Source of the DNA: Paragyromitra xinjiangensis
Taxonomy: Eukaryota; Ascomycota; Pezizomycetes; Pezizales; Discinaceae
Length of the DNA stretch: 64,000 nucleotides
NCBI GenBank assembly: GCA_038503065.1
Contig: JBCAMK010000002.1
Span: forward strand, 1,488,001 to 1,552,000
Reading direction: 5' to 3'
Position 1 is the stretch's first letter. Every line of letters starts with the position of its first letter. The notes under the pieces are model-generated. The model was not told where the DNA came from and did not search any database. It saw nothing but the letters and a program-made list of their open reading frames with translations. A program made the translations under genes and the position numbers. Shown here piece by piece: positions 12,719 to 25,326 of the stretch.

Positions 12719-14893
12719 TCAAAAAGCAGCCCTTGCAGCATCCCAAAGGAGGGAACCATTGATGAAAGTGAAGGCTGCCACCTGCAGACTGCTCACCGAA
12801 CCCGACCAGGCTGTTGTCCGGATAGAGGTCAATGCCGAGCCAGCCTCAAAATTTGTTGCCAACACCACCGTCAACGCGACAAGACAGGAACGCAAAACCA
12901 ACTCGACGGCCTTCTCATACAATTCCAGGCTCTCGGCTTCCCCGAATGCGATAGAATCGATGAGTACGGACTGCAGGGTAGTTCTGCGATAAAGCCGATT
13001 TGTGTCCGCTGTAAGAAAATGTTCGTCCAGGGTGCTTAAGCTGGAAGGTGGATGGATTGCGGGAACGATATGAGTGTCTTCAGGCGGTAATGCGTCAAGC
13101 TCAGCTGCTGTTTTACGACACCTTAACCACGAAGCAATCCGCCATCTCCATTCTCTCCAGCCAAATAAAGGAGGCTTCTTTTCACGTGTCGGCGACAACA
13201 GAATATCTTGAAAGAGTGGAAGATTGCTAATCTCAGCAAGCTGACGCTCAGCGGGCTGCGATATAATATCCAAATAAACTGTCTGTCTTGGATCCTGGTG
13301 CGAAAAAAACCGTGCGAAGAAGCGGGGATTCGAAACGCGAATCGTAAGCTCGGTAGGCGTAGGAGGAGGAGTGAGCTCGGGTGTTATGAAAATTGGTTGG
13401 TTTGTTAGTGACAAACTTCGGGGTTTTGGTCGAGAGGGTTTCGACTGAAACTTGACGACCTCTGCAACCTTTGTTGCATTCGACTCAGGCAAAGTTAGAG
13501 AGACAGAAATAGGGCCATCATAAGTTTCAACCCGGCGCTTGAAGTAGTCAAGCCAAAGTTTCTGCATCTTACTGCAATTACCCGTTTTCTGTTAGCGCCA
13601 CTAGATTGCAGATCTGGGATAGGCACATCATCCTGCGCGGCATTTAAAAAAAAAAAATCACAAACCTCTCTGCTTTTGTGGCATCTCTTTGACCACTCCC
13701 GACCAAAACTTCTGGCCTTGTGTATACAACAGCCTTCTTTCTGTATAGCTTCCATGCTTCATACATTGTTTCCGGTACAGCCAAAAATGTATTGTACCCC
13801 CATGTAACGGCAATCTTCAACCCCTTCCATGTGCTTCCTGTAACCATGTCGAACGATGGTGATACCGAAAATGCCCTTGCAACCATGCTCTTAGTTCCGT
13901 CCCTCGCAAGGACCACCATGTGCATATCCACCCTTGAACCCTCACCAGAGAAACCGCCCAACGGGTCTCGCACTTGAATGTTGTAATTTCCCGATCGGTG
14001 GTTGAAGGGGGAAATGTGAAATGTTTTCTCCATTTCACCAGCGAACGTATAGCCTTTTCGAGCTGGTGGATTTGCCGGGTTGTCGCTGTGAAGAAGGTAG
14101 AGGTGTTTCTCGCCGAATGTGTTGTTAACTTCAAGAACAACGAGTTTAAGTTCCTGTTGAGCTGAATAAAAATAATAGTAAGAGACAGGATTGAATGAAT
14201 AGCCAAAGAAACGAGGCGTTGTGACGATGTAAGCGTAGGGGTACAGAGATGGATTAACTCCCTAATACGTGAAGTTAGCACTAAAACCACGCACAAACTA
14301 GCAAAGAAATAGCTCCACCATACATGATGAATCAGAACTGAGTTAAGTTTCGTCTCGAACGGAAGATCCGGATTCGTGTATGATGCAGGGTCAATAGAGA
14401 AGAACGTGAACTGATTTTTAGATTCCCGGCCGAGCTTCAAATTCTCCATCTTCTCCGATTTCGACTCCAGCACCGAAAACAGCCCACCCACAGAACCCTT
14501 CATAGTGACCGGAAATCCGACATATAGTAACGGATATTTGAATGTATGTTTCTTCGGCAAGAAACGAGCGTGTGTAGTCGAACAAAAAAAGAACAACGGC
14601 CTAAACTTTCCAGGAAACCTCTCCTCTAGATTCTTCCGGCTGCTCAAAAACACCATCCAAACAAACGGTGTCACCTTGAAAATACATATCCCCAAACATA
14701 TTAGGGCGAAATTCTTCCAAAAACCAAATGTCAAACTCCAAACATCGAAAAACTGAAGAGCCGAGGCGACCACTAAAGCAACAGTGATAGCTTTAGAAAA
14801 TGAACTCCGGAGTAGTGGTCGGGTCGCAAGCAGAACGGACGATGCGTTGAACAGCAGTAACCCCCGAGTTAGGAGGTCTCCGTCGCAACACAT
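12719..14893 (-). CDS. DUF1365 family membrane protein
   Basis: Three exons, 14893-14324, 14261-13662 and 13567-12719, give about 672 residues; both introns are phase 0. The start is the first ATG in frame. Residues 1-90 carry two or three hydrophobic segments. The DUF1365 domain follows: HARFLPKKHTFKYPLLYVGF, then after intron 1 YAYIVTTPRFFGYSFNPVSY, LKLVVLEVNNTFGEKH and EMEKTFHISPFNHRSGNY, then a segment ending METMYEAWKLYRKKA-like. These match the conserved DUF1365 blocks. The last exon is less conserved, with Pro-rich sequence and a hydrophobic segment (LVLRSCLVALTVVLATNF). The family function is unknown; in bacteria it often neighbours cyclopropane-fatty-acid synthase genes, hinting at lipid metabolism. 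The protein is probably in a membrane. Confidence 0.85.
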
Positions 14894-17800
14894 CGATGTA
14901 GCGGGAATCAAGAGACTCCGAAGGTCTCTTGCACTCTCCAACCACACGACACACACCGCGCCTGATGAAGTATTAGGTGTAGAAGACACTAACGATAGGT
15001 ATATTTCCCAGCGGATCGGTTACTCGGAGTAGTGACAGGAGACGGGATGATGTGCCTCTCCAGTGAGTCGTGTTCAGTCTGTGGTATACCTCCGTGTGCA
15101 AGTGCGTCTTTCCTTCGGAAAATTTCCTGGATAGTGTAGTCTGCTCCGCACAAAAAGTGTGGGAGCGCCGTTTTTGTATATGTGGGCAATGCCGAGCGGC
15201 CCAAGTGAGCTATCTCCGTGTTTAGTGGTGACCCACGGTCTCGATTCAAAGGATGTAAAACGCTGACTTTCTATGATGTGTGCCCGCTCGTGGTAGACTC
15301 GCTATCTGGCCGTCGCATGATATAGATAGAAAAAGCTATCTAATTGCACGATTCCTGCCCCTCCCCATTCAAAGGCAATGCTAAGGCTGTGCGTGAGCTT
15401 AGGAAACGCCGAGGTATATACCCTGGAGCAGATGCGCCTGCCTGTATGGTTTTCCGGAACGCCGCAGAAACACCAATACGATATAGATTAAGGTTGGCAC
15501 AGCGATATATTATCGAGGGACGCAACTGTGCTGGCGATCCGGGTAGCTGTGGCCGTGGGAAAACAGAATCTGGAATGGGTACACTTTTTTTTGATGTGGG
15601 ATGGTTGAATGTCTGACGAACGATTGGATTGACTGATCGCCTGGTGAGTGGACGGGTCGGGGAACCTTGGGGGGAGATATTATGTATGGTACGTATGTAT
15701 GTACGAGGGGGTATATGTGCGTAGTGCGTGTGAATTTTGAGACCTGGCTGTGGCACCGCTGTCTATCTGCCACTGTGTCCGCCTGGCTGGCTGTCTGTCT
15801 CTCCTCGACTCGATCAATCGAGGTTATTCAACTACTACTTGACAGGATGCACCGTTAAAAACGTCTGGTTGCAATGACAAGATGTGGAAGTCCGTCGAAT
15901 GATGGTGATGATGAGAGAAAACAAGGGAACGAACAGGTGCAAACAAACACAAGACGAGAACGAAGACAATAAGAACGGTATATCTAACGCGAGAACACTA
16001 ACGAGCGAAACTTGACTGCCGCCTTTTTCTTTCTTTCAATCAGTCAATCAGTTAGTGAGTGCTGCGAGGGACTTGGATCCACAGCAGGTCCGTCCCGGTC
16101 ACGGCGAACATTGGCACCATACCTTTAGTACAGGGCAATGGCGGAAAGGGGAGGGGAGGGGGTGGGGAGAGTTGAATCGGATACTAAGAACAGGGGAGGT
16201 TTTGGCTCGGAGCGAGATGACGGACTCGCAGCAAAGGACCACCGTATGCGGTGGGACCGCGAGCGAGGAGGAAGAGAAGAAGAAAAAAAGGGAAGACTGT
16301 GGACACATGCAAACCACGACTTTCCGTAAAGGAACCCATCTCCGACTACCAAGGCCGTCATAAGCTCTAGCACTCGTCTCCATCGCGCCTGGCGTGCCAG
16401 TATTCTGGTGTCTTTGCGGTCGTCAACCCCAAAACGGATTCAACCTCCGAGCCTTGTCTCGGACCCTCTTCCCAAAGCAGCAGGCCAACTGACATAGCGC
16501 CCCGGATCATTATGCCCGTGCGCTCGACACCATCATGGTGGGGCATCACCAAGTCTGGAAGTATAACAGAAAGGTGCTCGCAGGCCTTTCGACGCGAGTG
16601 AGAGTGTGAGGAGGAGGATAGGAAGAAGTAAGAAGAACGGAGAGAGAACGCCCAATCCCACTTACTTGGACGTCTTGGGCGTTTGACTCTGACTGGGATC
16701 ATCGAGTGACGAACGGATTACTGTTGTGGTACCTGGGCGCCGTAGGAACTTACACTTTCTTACGCGTGCCTGCAGCAGCGCTGTATCGAACAAAGCCACA
16801 TCCCAAATATAAACCAGCAGTCTTGTCCTGATCGCATTCTTGTTCTTGCTTGCTTCTGGCTGACAAAAGGGGAGAGGAAATCTCCTTTCGATACGTGCCA
16901 GGCTGGTCTGGATTGTTGCACACGTCAAACTCAAGTAACCCCCAAATACGCCATCCACACTTTCGTTTTAAGCTTGTGAACGCCCCATCGTTATCCACGA
17001 TAAGGTGCATAGGTGGTAGACTAGGGCTTGACATGAGGCACAGTGGAAGCGACAAAAACTCCACATCTCAATCGGGTGAGGCATCTCGCGACCAAAAAAA
17101 AAAGGCATTTTCGCATCATAAACCAACCACCTATGGCTCTATCTTCACCACTTAAAGTAGAGTAATTAAAGAACGCGATGCTTTACAAGATGCCAGAACT
17201 CATCGCCTCCTTCCGTTGCCGCCACCGCCATCATGATATAGCTATCGGTATTTTACCGCCAATCACAAATTCACCACCTTGATGCGACGAATCTGAGATG
17301 CCTCGATACTGTAACTGTAACCATCACGTCAGTTCTCCGCGACACGAACTGCATGCAAGGTGTCAGCGAAAAAACTCTACGAACAGGCTACATCCTTACT
17401 GCGGACCGATAATCTCCGACAAAACAATTACACCTTCGTAAAACATTAATAGCGCCCCGGACTCGGATATCGATCTTACCCGCGCCCGACGAAAACGGAT
17501 TCCTTTTAGACCCGTCTATCGCGAAGAATTTCACCATCTAGCTATGACAGCCCGAGACGTCGCGAGAGGCGCTGCTGGGGCTGGCTTTTCGGGCGATTCC
17601 CCTTCTTGACAGCTCCTCGTTTAGATCTAACCACCCCTTTATGGGAGATTCAGATCCCACACCTCAAAAAAAGGACAGGGCTTGCATGGAGACTATTGCG
17701 TTCCTGGACCGTTTCCACCTCGTGGCTTCCCAACAACAGCATCGCTTGCGCCAAGTCGTACGGCACCCATTCGACTGTCAGCTGGTCACAAGAAAAGGAA

Positions 17801-18225
17801 TATTCCGATTGTCTGATTGTTTCATGATCCAGGCAACAATATTATTTTAGCAGTAAAGTACTATGGCTATGTACTCTCTTCAATACCGGAAGATAGCCAC
17901 ATCATCAGCCCATCAAGTTTCTTTTAAAGTTCCAGGGCAGCATTTTCTCGCGCCGATAAGTTGACAGGTCACAAGGAAAGCTCCAGTTCACAACCGAATG
18001 TCAGGAAAAGCACAAACTCCAACCCCGTAACCGCCTTTGATTAACTTTTCGGGTTGAGTTTGTAACTCCGGTTCAGGCGTTATAATTTAGCTTCGAGTAG
18101 TTATTATCTACTATTTGCTAAACATTAAGGTGGGAATATTGTAATGTACCTTCACCATGCCATTTAAAGCACAAGGCAAAGGGACAATGAAATAATCAGC
18201 TCGAATGGGCAAAATACTCATTCCT
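14894..18225. other. Upstream region of DUF1365 gene, no gene recognised
   Basis: Only short, mutually overlapping frames are seen on both strands. Between 15.9 and 16.7 kb the DNA has purine- or pyrimidine-rich blocks (GGGGAGGGGAGGGGG near 16,147) and short direct repeats (CAATCAGT near 16,040) like a long fungal promoter or 5' UTR. From 17.2 to 18.2 kb nothing coding is evident. Confidence 0.35.
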
Positions 18226-18456
18226 ACAACCTAAAAGCGGTGCGAAATCCGACAACGATGGGTATCAGAGCATCAATGCATTGTGGGCCCAGAATAAAGA
18301 GGATTAATAATCCGGGCCGAGGCGCGTTGGAGATAAAGGAGCCTTTAAGCTCAGTTCGTTTCAAGGCGAGGGGAAGGATTGCATAAACAACCCAAGTAAG
18401 CAACGAGCCTAGAACGGTGAACAGGAATGTACAGAGGTGGGGGAAAACGGTAGGTG
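18226..18456 (-). other. Hydrophobic open frame without ATG, possible exon
   Basis: On the minus strand a frame of about 75 codons is open between a TAA near 18,459 and a TAG at 18,226. It reads as membrane-like sequence, with FLFTVLGSLLTWVVYAILPL then a basic stretch, then GLLILFILGPQCIDALIPIV. There is no ATG, so it could only be an internal exon. I could not find convincing partner exons on either side, and the C/T-rich start could also be a splice tract. No family is recognised. Confidence 0.2.
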
Positions 18457-18459
18457 ACC

Positions 18460-21400
18460 ATTAGGCTCTATTTTGGCGATGTTCCACAATACACCGCCGG
18501 CCTCACGTCCGTTAAGCCTCGGATTTATTTTGTGGTAACAATTAAGATCGGTTTTTTTAAAGAAAACGGATGTTTCCGCATGTGTACAACATACATGTAT
18601 CTATAGATACTTAGGCAAATATCCAAGTACCTTTCTCCTTTCTGGAGGAATCTCGTCTATCACTGCTTTCTGTCGGCCCGATCGGGTACTAGAAGCATTT
18701 TATTTTCCAGCTCACACATACATTAAAGTACATCGGCAGGCGACGCGGGAATGCTATACTAGTACACGTGCTGAGTACCCACATGAAGAGCCGACAATCT
18801 TGGACTTCGCTAGAAATCCCCGTTTTCTTTTAAAAAATAATAACCCCCATATTCTATAGATGGCTATTAGGGAAAAACAGCCCAATCAAAGCCCCCACGG
18901 AAGCCTCGTGCATTAGTTCTAACTTGTTCAGATATGAAACTGTACCTGTGCATACTTATTTGTATGTGAATATTTAGGGAACCTGCAGAGAGGTACGATT
19001 GATCACAGATGATCTTAATTGCCCTATTATTGATCGTCAGGGTTAAGCAATCTCGCGACATGAACAGGTTTGGCATCCAGCTGATATTCACCGCTAATTA
19101 TTGTTGTGTCAACCAAAGTGCGGTCACCATGGTAACGTTCCTTTTCACCGGCGGGGACTTACCGCCTCCCACAACATGCGGCAATCTGAGCCCGCACGGG
19201 AGAATGGTACCTGCTTCATGCGCTAACTATTTTCAGCTAACTGTAGGGCAATTGCGCAAAATGAGTTTGAGCCTGGCTCTCTACGGCGGCAACTCAGCAC
19301 AGACAGCTCTCCACAATCCCTGTCTCTAGCCTGTCGGCTCCCTCCCAGCTCGACATGAGTTGCCGAATACGTAAAGGATACCGCTCGAGCCACCCTTAAA
19401 AGCGACCTCCCTTGCCCCTCCCCACCAATCGATACCGACGTCAATTGACTGTTGCCGATGTCGTTGCATCGTTGCAGCCGTTTCTGGAGACGCTTTCAGC
19501 AGTCTTTGCGGTTTGGGGAAGAAGAGTGTGACATTCTAGGTACTCGTACCATCAACGTTGGCAAGGACAAGCATTTGGCGATAGCCGATTATAGGTCAGT
19601 GCGTGAGATGAAGTTCGAATGGCGCTGAATGTGGGATTTGTTGGAGGAGTATTCTGTTCGCCGTTTACCACATCGTCCTAAGTATCACATACCCCTCACC
19701 AACAAATCACTTTTTCGGCCTCTAGATTCACACAATTATTCAGAAATTTGTTTCACACCCCCTTTTTGCACTCCTGATTCACTTCCACGTCCAAGCTACT
19801 TTTAGCAAAAAATTACACCTGCAGGTGAAAAAAACAACCGATCGACGCAAGGATATCCCGTTGCTGTCATTGATGCCGATCGCTTAGAGATCTACAGTCG
19901 CACAACAGCGGCACAAATTTCGTTATTTCGTTCTTTCTCTGCCACAAGGGGGGAGTTCACGAATCAAAAGCTCAAGCCTCATGGATGGAGAGAGAAAGGG
20001 GTGAAGGATATTGTTAGCATCATACGGAACAACCCGTACTGCTCAGAATCTTGGTACATTAAGGAGAACCGGTCACGATATGAATGTTTAAGGTGATAAG
20101 CCACGTATCAGAAACCTCTGTCTAGCACCTACATACGTCAGCCACGTGAATTTTCGATCCGAAATCGTTGAAAAAAACTCGCGAATTGATTCACTGATAA
20201 CGGGCCTGCCCCCGCCCGAGAAGTGATGAGAAATCCAAGTAACTTTTTTCGCTAGAGTTTAATGGAGATGCTTAAAATAACTTTCCATGGTACTTTCTAC
20301 CTGGGTTTTGCTGGCTTCCCTTGAATATTAGCGGGAAAAAAAATACTCGTGCAAAACATGACCCGCGTAAATGGTAACCAACGATTCGGGTTGTGGACGG
20401 TCAGTTGAGGCACTATTTTCCTCCAAGCTGCTAGATGCAAATAATGCCTAAACGTTAACTCCACGGCCATGATCAAGCGGATCAATCGTGTTTCTATGCG
20501 GGTAATTTTATAGTTGCATTGACTCATATGTGACCTCTGGATCACAAAACCCCTACAAGGAACCACTCTGGAAGAGTCATAGGAATTCAAGATTTGACTC
20601 AGCTCTCCTTTTACCACAAAGTAGTGACATGCATATCAGTTTCAACCTGCGGGTGTATTGGGACCTGGCTAAGTTTCACTGAGTATTCTAGCGGGTTTAA
20701 GATACTCTGCATTTTCGTATATTTTTTTGTGGCACTGCAAATTTTTCAAATTTTTGATGAAGCTGAGTCGCGTTCAGGTGAATTCAATCGATCAGGAAGG
20801 TTATGCCAATGAAACTGCAAGATCGGTACCGATGATATTTCTTCGGAAGTATGGACCCGATATTCTAAAACAGAACGTAGCTGAAGTCTGTCCAGTGACC
20901 AAATTTCTCAAGTGTCCACAATCACAACTTCTCGAGCCTCCGATTTCTGGATTCGAGTAAAGGGTGCAGCAGGCCTGAAGTCTAACTAGTAGAGCGTGCA
21001 AGGGGAAAGCTAATACTACAATATATTTTCAACTCTATAGACGTGAAGATCTGAAGATGTAGTGCACTGTATAACTCGGCCCGGTTCGATCTCTTTCGTG
21101 ACCAGAGGTATCAGGACTTTTCGGTTTTAACTAGTAACAAGGGTTTCTTACCAAGCTTGAATGTTTTCTCTTTTTCAAGGATCACAGGGCTGTGTGGGGT
21201 TTCTGAAGCCCTCAGATGTTAAGGTTGAAGAGAGGGGTTTTTGCACTCCCTACTGAGAATAGACCAGACGGATTCCCGGTACCCGGCTGCGTGGAATGAA
21301 CAAGAACTTGAGGTATTGCTGCTAAAGCCCGGTAGATCGAAATCAAACTGGCCTTAGTCTATGTTGCTATTGGTTACATCGCAGTGCCTTAATTTATAGT

Positions 21401-21924
21401 AATATTTAAGTTGCCCCACCAAAATTTCTATATAGAATGATTTACGAGGCGAACTTTCTTCAAGCCTTCTAGATTTCATATCAAAATGCACCGTTGGGGG
21501 TCTAGGGTGGTCTTTGAAAACGTGCATGTCACTAAATACTATATGTCGGCCTTGTCATAAGTTGCAGATCGTGTTGTACAAAAACGAACTTCTGGGGAAG
21601 CGGGATGGTCCGCGTAGTCGGGAAGAGGTATATAGCCTAATCGTAGCTATATGATGATGAATAAATATATGACATGCGGATGAAATACCTACTACTATCC
21701 TCGCGGTCTGTATTGGTAGATTACTGGCATAAGATATCACTTGGAGTTAGTTGTCTTTCGTTCCGGATCAAACCGAGAATCAACTCGAGAAAGAAAGTGC
21801 AATGATTTTTACGCGGGAATTTCCGACTAACGGCCGGAACTTTCCTTTGTTCAGCATTTTATTTTTTTGTTTGATGCGTCATGCTTTCGGCCTGGAACTT
21901 TACGCTGGGTAGGTGTAACATAAC
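18460..21924. other. Gene-free region
   Basis: Short frames only, up to about 106 codons, on both strands, with no recognisable motif, repeat array or RNA. Composition is mixed. I see nothing that supports a gene. Confidence 0.35.
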
Positions 21925-21966
21925 GTGAAATGAGGATGACTAGAGAGGTTCGAGTCCTCATTTCAC
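21925..21966 (+). other. tRNA-like acceptor/T-arm hairpin (relic)
   Basis: A 12-base perfect inverted repeat (GTGAAATGAGGA / TCCTCATTTCAC) encloses GAGGTTCGAGTCCTC. That string is a textbook tRNA T-arm and B box (4-bp stem, TTCGAGT loop), followed by a 7-base acceptor-like strand ATTTCAC and an A. The matching 5' strand GTGAAAT is present, but D and anticodon arms are absent, so this is not a functional tRNA. It may be a deleted tRNA gene or coincidence. Confidence 0.35.
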
Positions 21967-24900
21967 AAGTGATATACGTGTGTTGATGGTGTGCACTAAA
22001 CCCGAGCCACTTGTGTGACCGACAGAATTTTCTCCTTGAAAATCCAACCTCATCTTAAAATCGGTCTTTTATGCACAAGTGTTTGTACATAAAATTGAGT
22101 TATGATTGTGTAAAGGCTTAATTACATGTATACATAGAAAAAGGAAATCTGTGGATCAAGTGTGAACAGGCGGTTTTTTTAGGCCTTTTAACATACGTGC
22201 ATACGAGTATGTAGCCCATTTCTTTTTAAGAAGGAAGACTTGAGTTGGAGTACGTTACGTATACTTGAGCTCTTGAGTTTATCGGAAAGACCTGTCGCTG
22301 ATCGCCTCTGATATCTTGTTATTATCTAGTGGATATCCAAGTCGTTGAAAGAAGCTATGTCTTGCCAATCCTTGTGGCTGGAAAAGCAAAAGCTCATTGT
22401 GGTGAGCGCTAAGCTAGAAAAAGCATTTTTATCCCGTTTTCCTCTTTAGCTGGCGTTGTGTAACATTTCCGTCGCAAGTTCTCTCTAGGCTGGCTGAGGA
22501 TTTAGGGCTTAGTGCTTCAGGCCTACGTGTAAATAGGTTGTGGGCTTTGTTGGGTATGTGCCTAATTATAATTAAACGGGTGAAAGTTCTGTTGGCTTCG
22601 CGACCTTGATTAAGTATACTAAGTGACTTGGGATTATGTATCTTCTTTAGATGTAGAAAACGAAACTTAAATCTCCAAAAGTGCCTCCTTCATAGATTTT
22701 ATCGAGGTTTGCTTGCATATAGACGTTTGGGTTTTCCCAAAGTTTTAGCTTTATTCTGGAGTGCTATGGGGGGTTACTGTGTGTATTTGTAGGACGGATC
22801 ACTTAGTATCACTCGCAAGGCCTGGCTATAGAGTAATGGAAATAAGATGTGATATTCGTTGCTCCTGCTGAAGGCCTGAGGTATCCGATAGAGAAGAAAG
22901 AAACGAAGATTCGGTAGAAAACCTCTGTATATATACAGGTATTCAGCCAATCAGAGGCTTTACACCATATGCTCCGTCGGCTATCCCTTCAGGCCCAAAG
23001 CAGCCTCCGAATAAGCCCAATATAGATAGATAGATAGATATTTCATTCGCGCATCCAGCCCTTAGGCTATGGCGGTATAAGCCCAATATGCTGAATAGCC
23101 GCCTGAATAATTGACAGCCAAAAGGAACCAAAACGGTGAGGAATAATAAGAAACTTGGGTAGTAGGAAAGCCTACATGTAGGTATGCTGTAGAAGCCCTA
23201 CGTAGGTGGAGTAAAGAATAGAGCCAAATGAATAGAGAAAGGCCGGAAGCGGCACGAAAGGAAGTAAATATCCAACATAGAGGGCAAAGCTAGTATCCCA
23301 CCTGCCGGGGAAGGAGTGGAGAGCCCGAGAATTGGAGGGTTGGGACGAATTTGGGATGTTGTGCTGGCTAGCTACGTGGATAGACGTGTCCGAGGCTACG
23401 TATACCGTTAATGCAGTTCTCAAGCTACGCCCCACTCATCTAGCACTGCTTTTCGATAGGCCTATAGGGCACTTATATTGTCCTTATTCGCTTAATTGCG
23501 TGGAACTCTACGAGACTAAGGAGTGATTCTTTCAGGCTTGCATGGCAGTTCTCATCAAGGTCAACCTATATCTTCTACGTGCCTAGGTCCAGAGTTCCAC
23601 GTTAATGTGGGGGTGTATACTACACAACAAGCTTCCAAGAGATTTAGCACCATGCTGTTTGTGGAATTGAAGTTGATCGGGAGTCTACACGATGCTATTC
23701 GAAGGAGACTAGAGGGGCTTGGTTTTGGGCTTAAGTGCACGTAGGGAAGGGATTTTACTGTTTATTTCCTCAGGGACCTAGCTGTTTGGGTTGCATCTTT
23801 AGTAGGGGTTTGTGGTTAGTTGGTTATGGGAGCACCCCTCTCATTTGGCTATTAGTTCTATGTCTGATTGCCAACTGCCTACCTATAGCTATCTATATTC
23901 CTCGAATGAAATGAAAGGGAACTACTACGCCTATCTAATATGTATGTTATTCACCATCAGTTACCAACTCGTAGCGTTGCAGACACTAACATTGATTCCG
24001 GTCTTGAATTCTGATGGGTAAGAGGAGTTGGAGTTTTTATCCCTTTTCCCTATGTTGACCTACACCACCATATTGTTACTGGTCTTTTTGATTTCGATTG
24101 TTCACATTTCCCTGTCAAAGTGTTTTTTATTAAATATTCGGTTATCATTTGGGGGTATTGCTGACGCAGAGTAGGTTAAGACCTAGAAAAGAAAGCGTTA
24201 AACCGAGGGATATATTCTCTATCTGCGGGGTGTTTTAAAGTGTGGGAGCTATTAATTTGTGGGTTATGGGACTGCAAATATGAAAAGTAGTTGCTCGCGA
24301 GGATAGTAGCTAGTAGTAATTCATTTACGTATCCAACCCCTTGGGTTATGACGATTTGCTCGTGAGGATAGGCAAGGAGGTTATGGGATGTCTGTGCCGT
24401 AATCTCTGTTGGAGATAGTACTTTCTGTAGGCCCTCTTTTGCTATTGGTTTCTCCATGGAAGGCTCTGAAGAAAATATCGGGCGTCTTCATGATTCATAT
24501 GATGGGGTTTTCGCTTTTCCGATAGGGATGTCGAGTGATGTGTGATGATTGAGAGCAATGCTTGCCTATTTATCAATATTGAGTACGAAAATCGTCCGAT
24601 ATCTGATATTGGAGAGTCTAGAGGATGTTTCCGTAGGCATTTGTAGCTTTGGGTTGACAAAACTATAATAGCTAGGGAATAACGTCAAGGGCATGAAAAA
24701 AAGGTTAAACTATACATTTACATGACAGCATATCCTACGACCCGGATCGCGGATAGAACATGGACTTTCGTCTACGGCAGTGGGGACCCCGTAGGCTACA
24801 TATATAGCCGAAGCCAGTATGAAATACGCGATCTTGATATCCTAATCCGAACCAAAGAACTTAAGAGATGAAGTTCATACACAATAATAATCGATACAAA

Positions 24901-25164
24901 TGAGAAGCAGATGGATAGGGGGGCCTTAGTGGCTGTAACTGCTCTTGTGGTTTTTGCTATGTCCCGCCCTCCTATCTTGCGTAAGGTGGAAAACTCTGAG
25001 GGTGATCAGGTTGGTGACATGAAAAGAAAATAGATGCAGGGGGAATGGGCAGACCGCTGATTAGCTCAGGCTATAGTTGAGCTTGGAAGGAATGCAAATA
25101 GTATAACAAATGAAACACTGCACCGAAGCCTAGCCAAATATAATAGAAAGAAATGCATATAGAA
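21967..25164. other. Gene-free G/T-leaning region
   Basis: No frame above about 93 codons and no recognised domain. It contains one copy of a dispersed repeat (23,026-23,077). The top strand leans towards G and T, in contrast to the A/C-rich 8.8-12.7 kb stretch. Confidence 0.35.
23026..23077 (+). repeat. Dispersed 52-bp repeat, copy A
   Basis: Starts with a GATA tetranucleotide run and continues TTTCATTCGCGCATCCAGCC, ending GGCTATGGCGGTA. The inverted copy at 33,581-33,632 differs at three positions, all transitions. Confidence 0.7.
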
Positions 25165-25245
25165 AGAAAAAAAATTCCTCGATTGGATCCAGGCGCTAGG
25201 AAGCCCGGGATTCATTCGGGTGAGATGCTAACCACCATCGCCCTT
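25165..25245 (-). ncRNA. tRNA-like Pol III unit, degenerate
   Basis: On the minus strand the A-box-like TGGTTAGCATC (25,234-25,224) is followed about 35 bases later by a B-box-like GGATCCAATCG (25,190-25,180), and then by a run of eight T, as a Pol III terminator. The acceptor ends do not pair (5' side GGGCGAT, 3' side TCGAGGA) and the B box has a mismatch, so an active tRNA is unlikely. A tRNA pseudogene or SINE head is possible. Confidence 0.2.
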
Positions 25246-25326
25246 CCAGATATCAACGCTCGCTGCCCCATCAAAACAAACAAAGAACTAAAGGGGAAAG
25301 TGAAAGAGGGAACTGTTACCCCATAA

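Noticed and set aside
15340..15773. Overlapping frames on both strands near 15.5 kb
   Set aside because: Several frames stay open together by base composition; none resembles a protein family.
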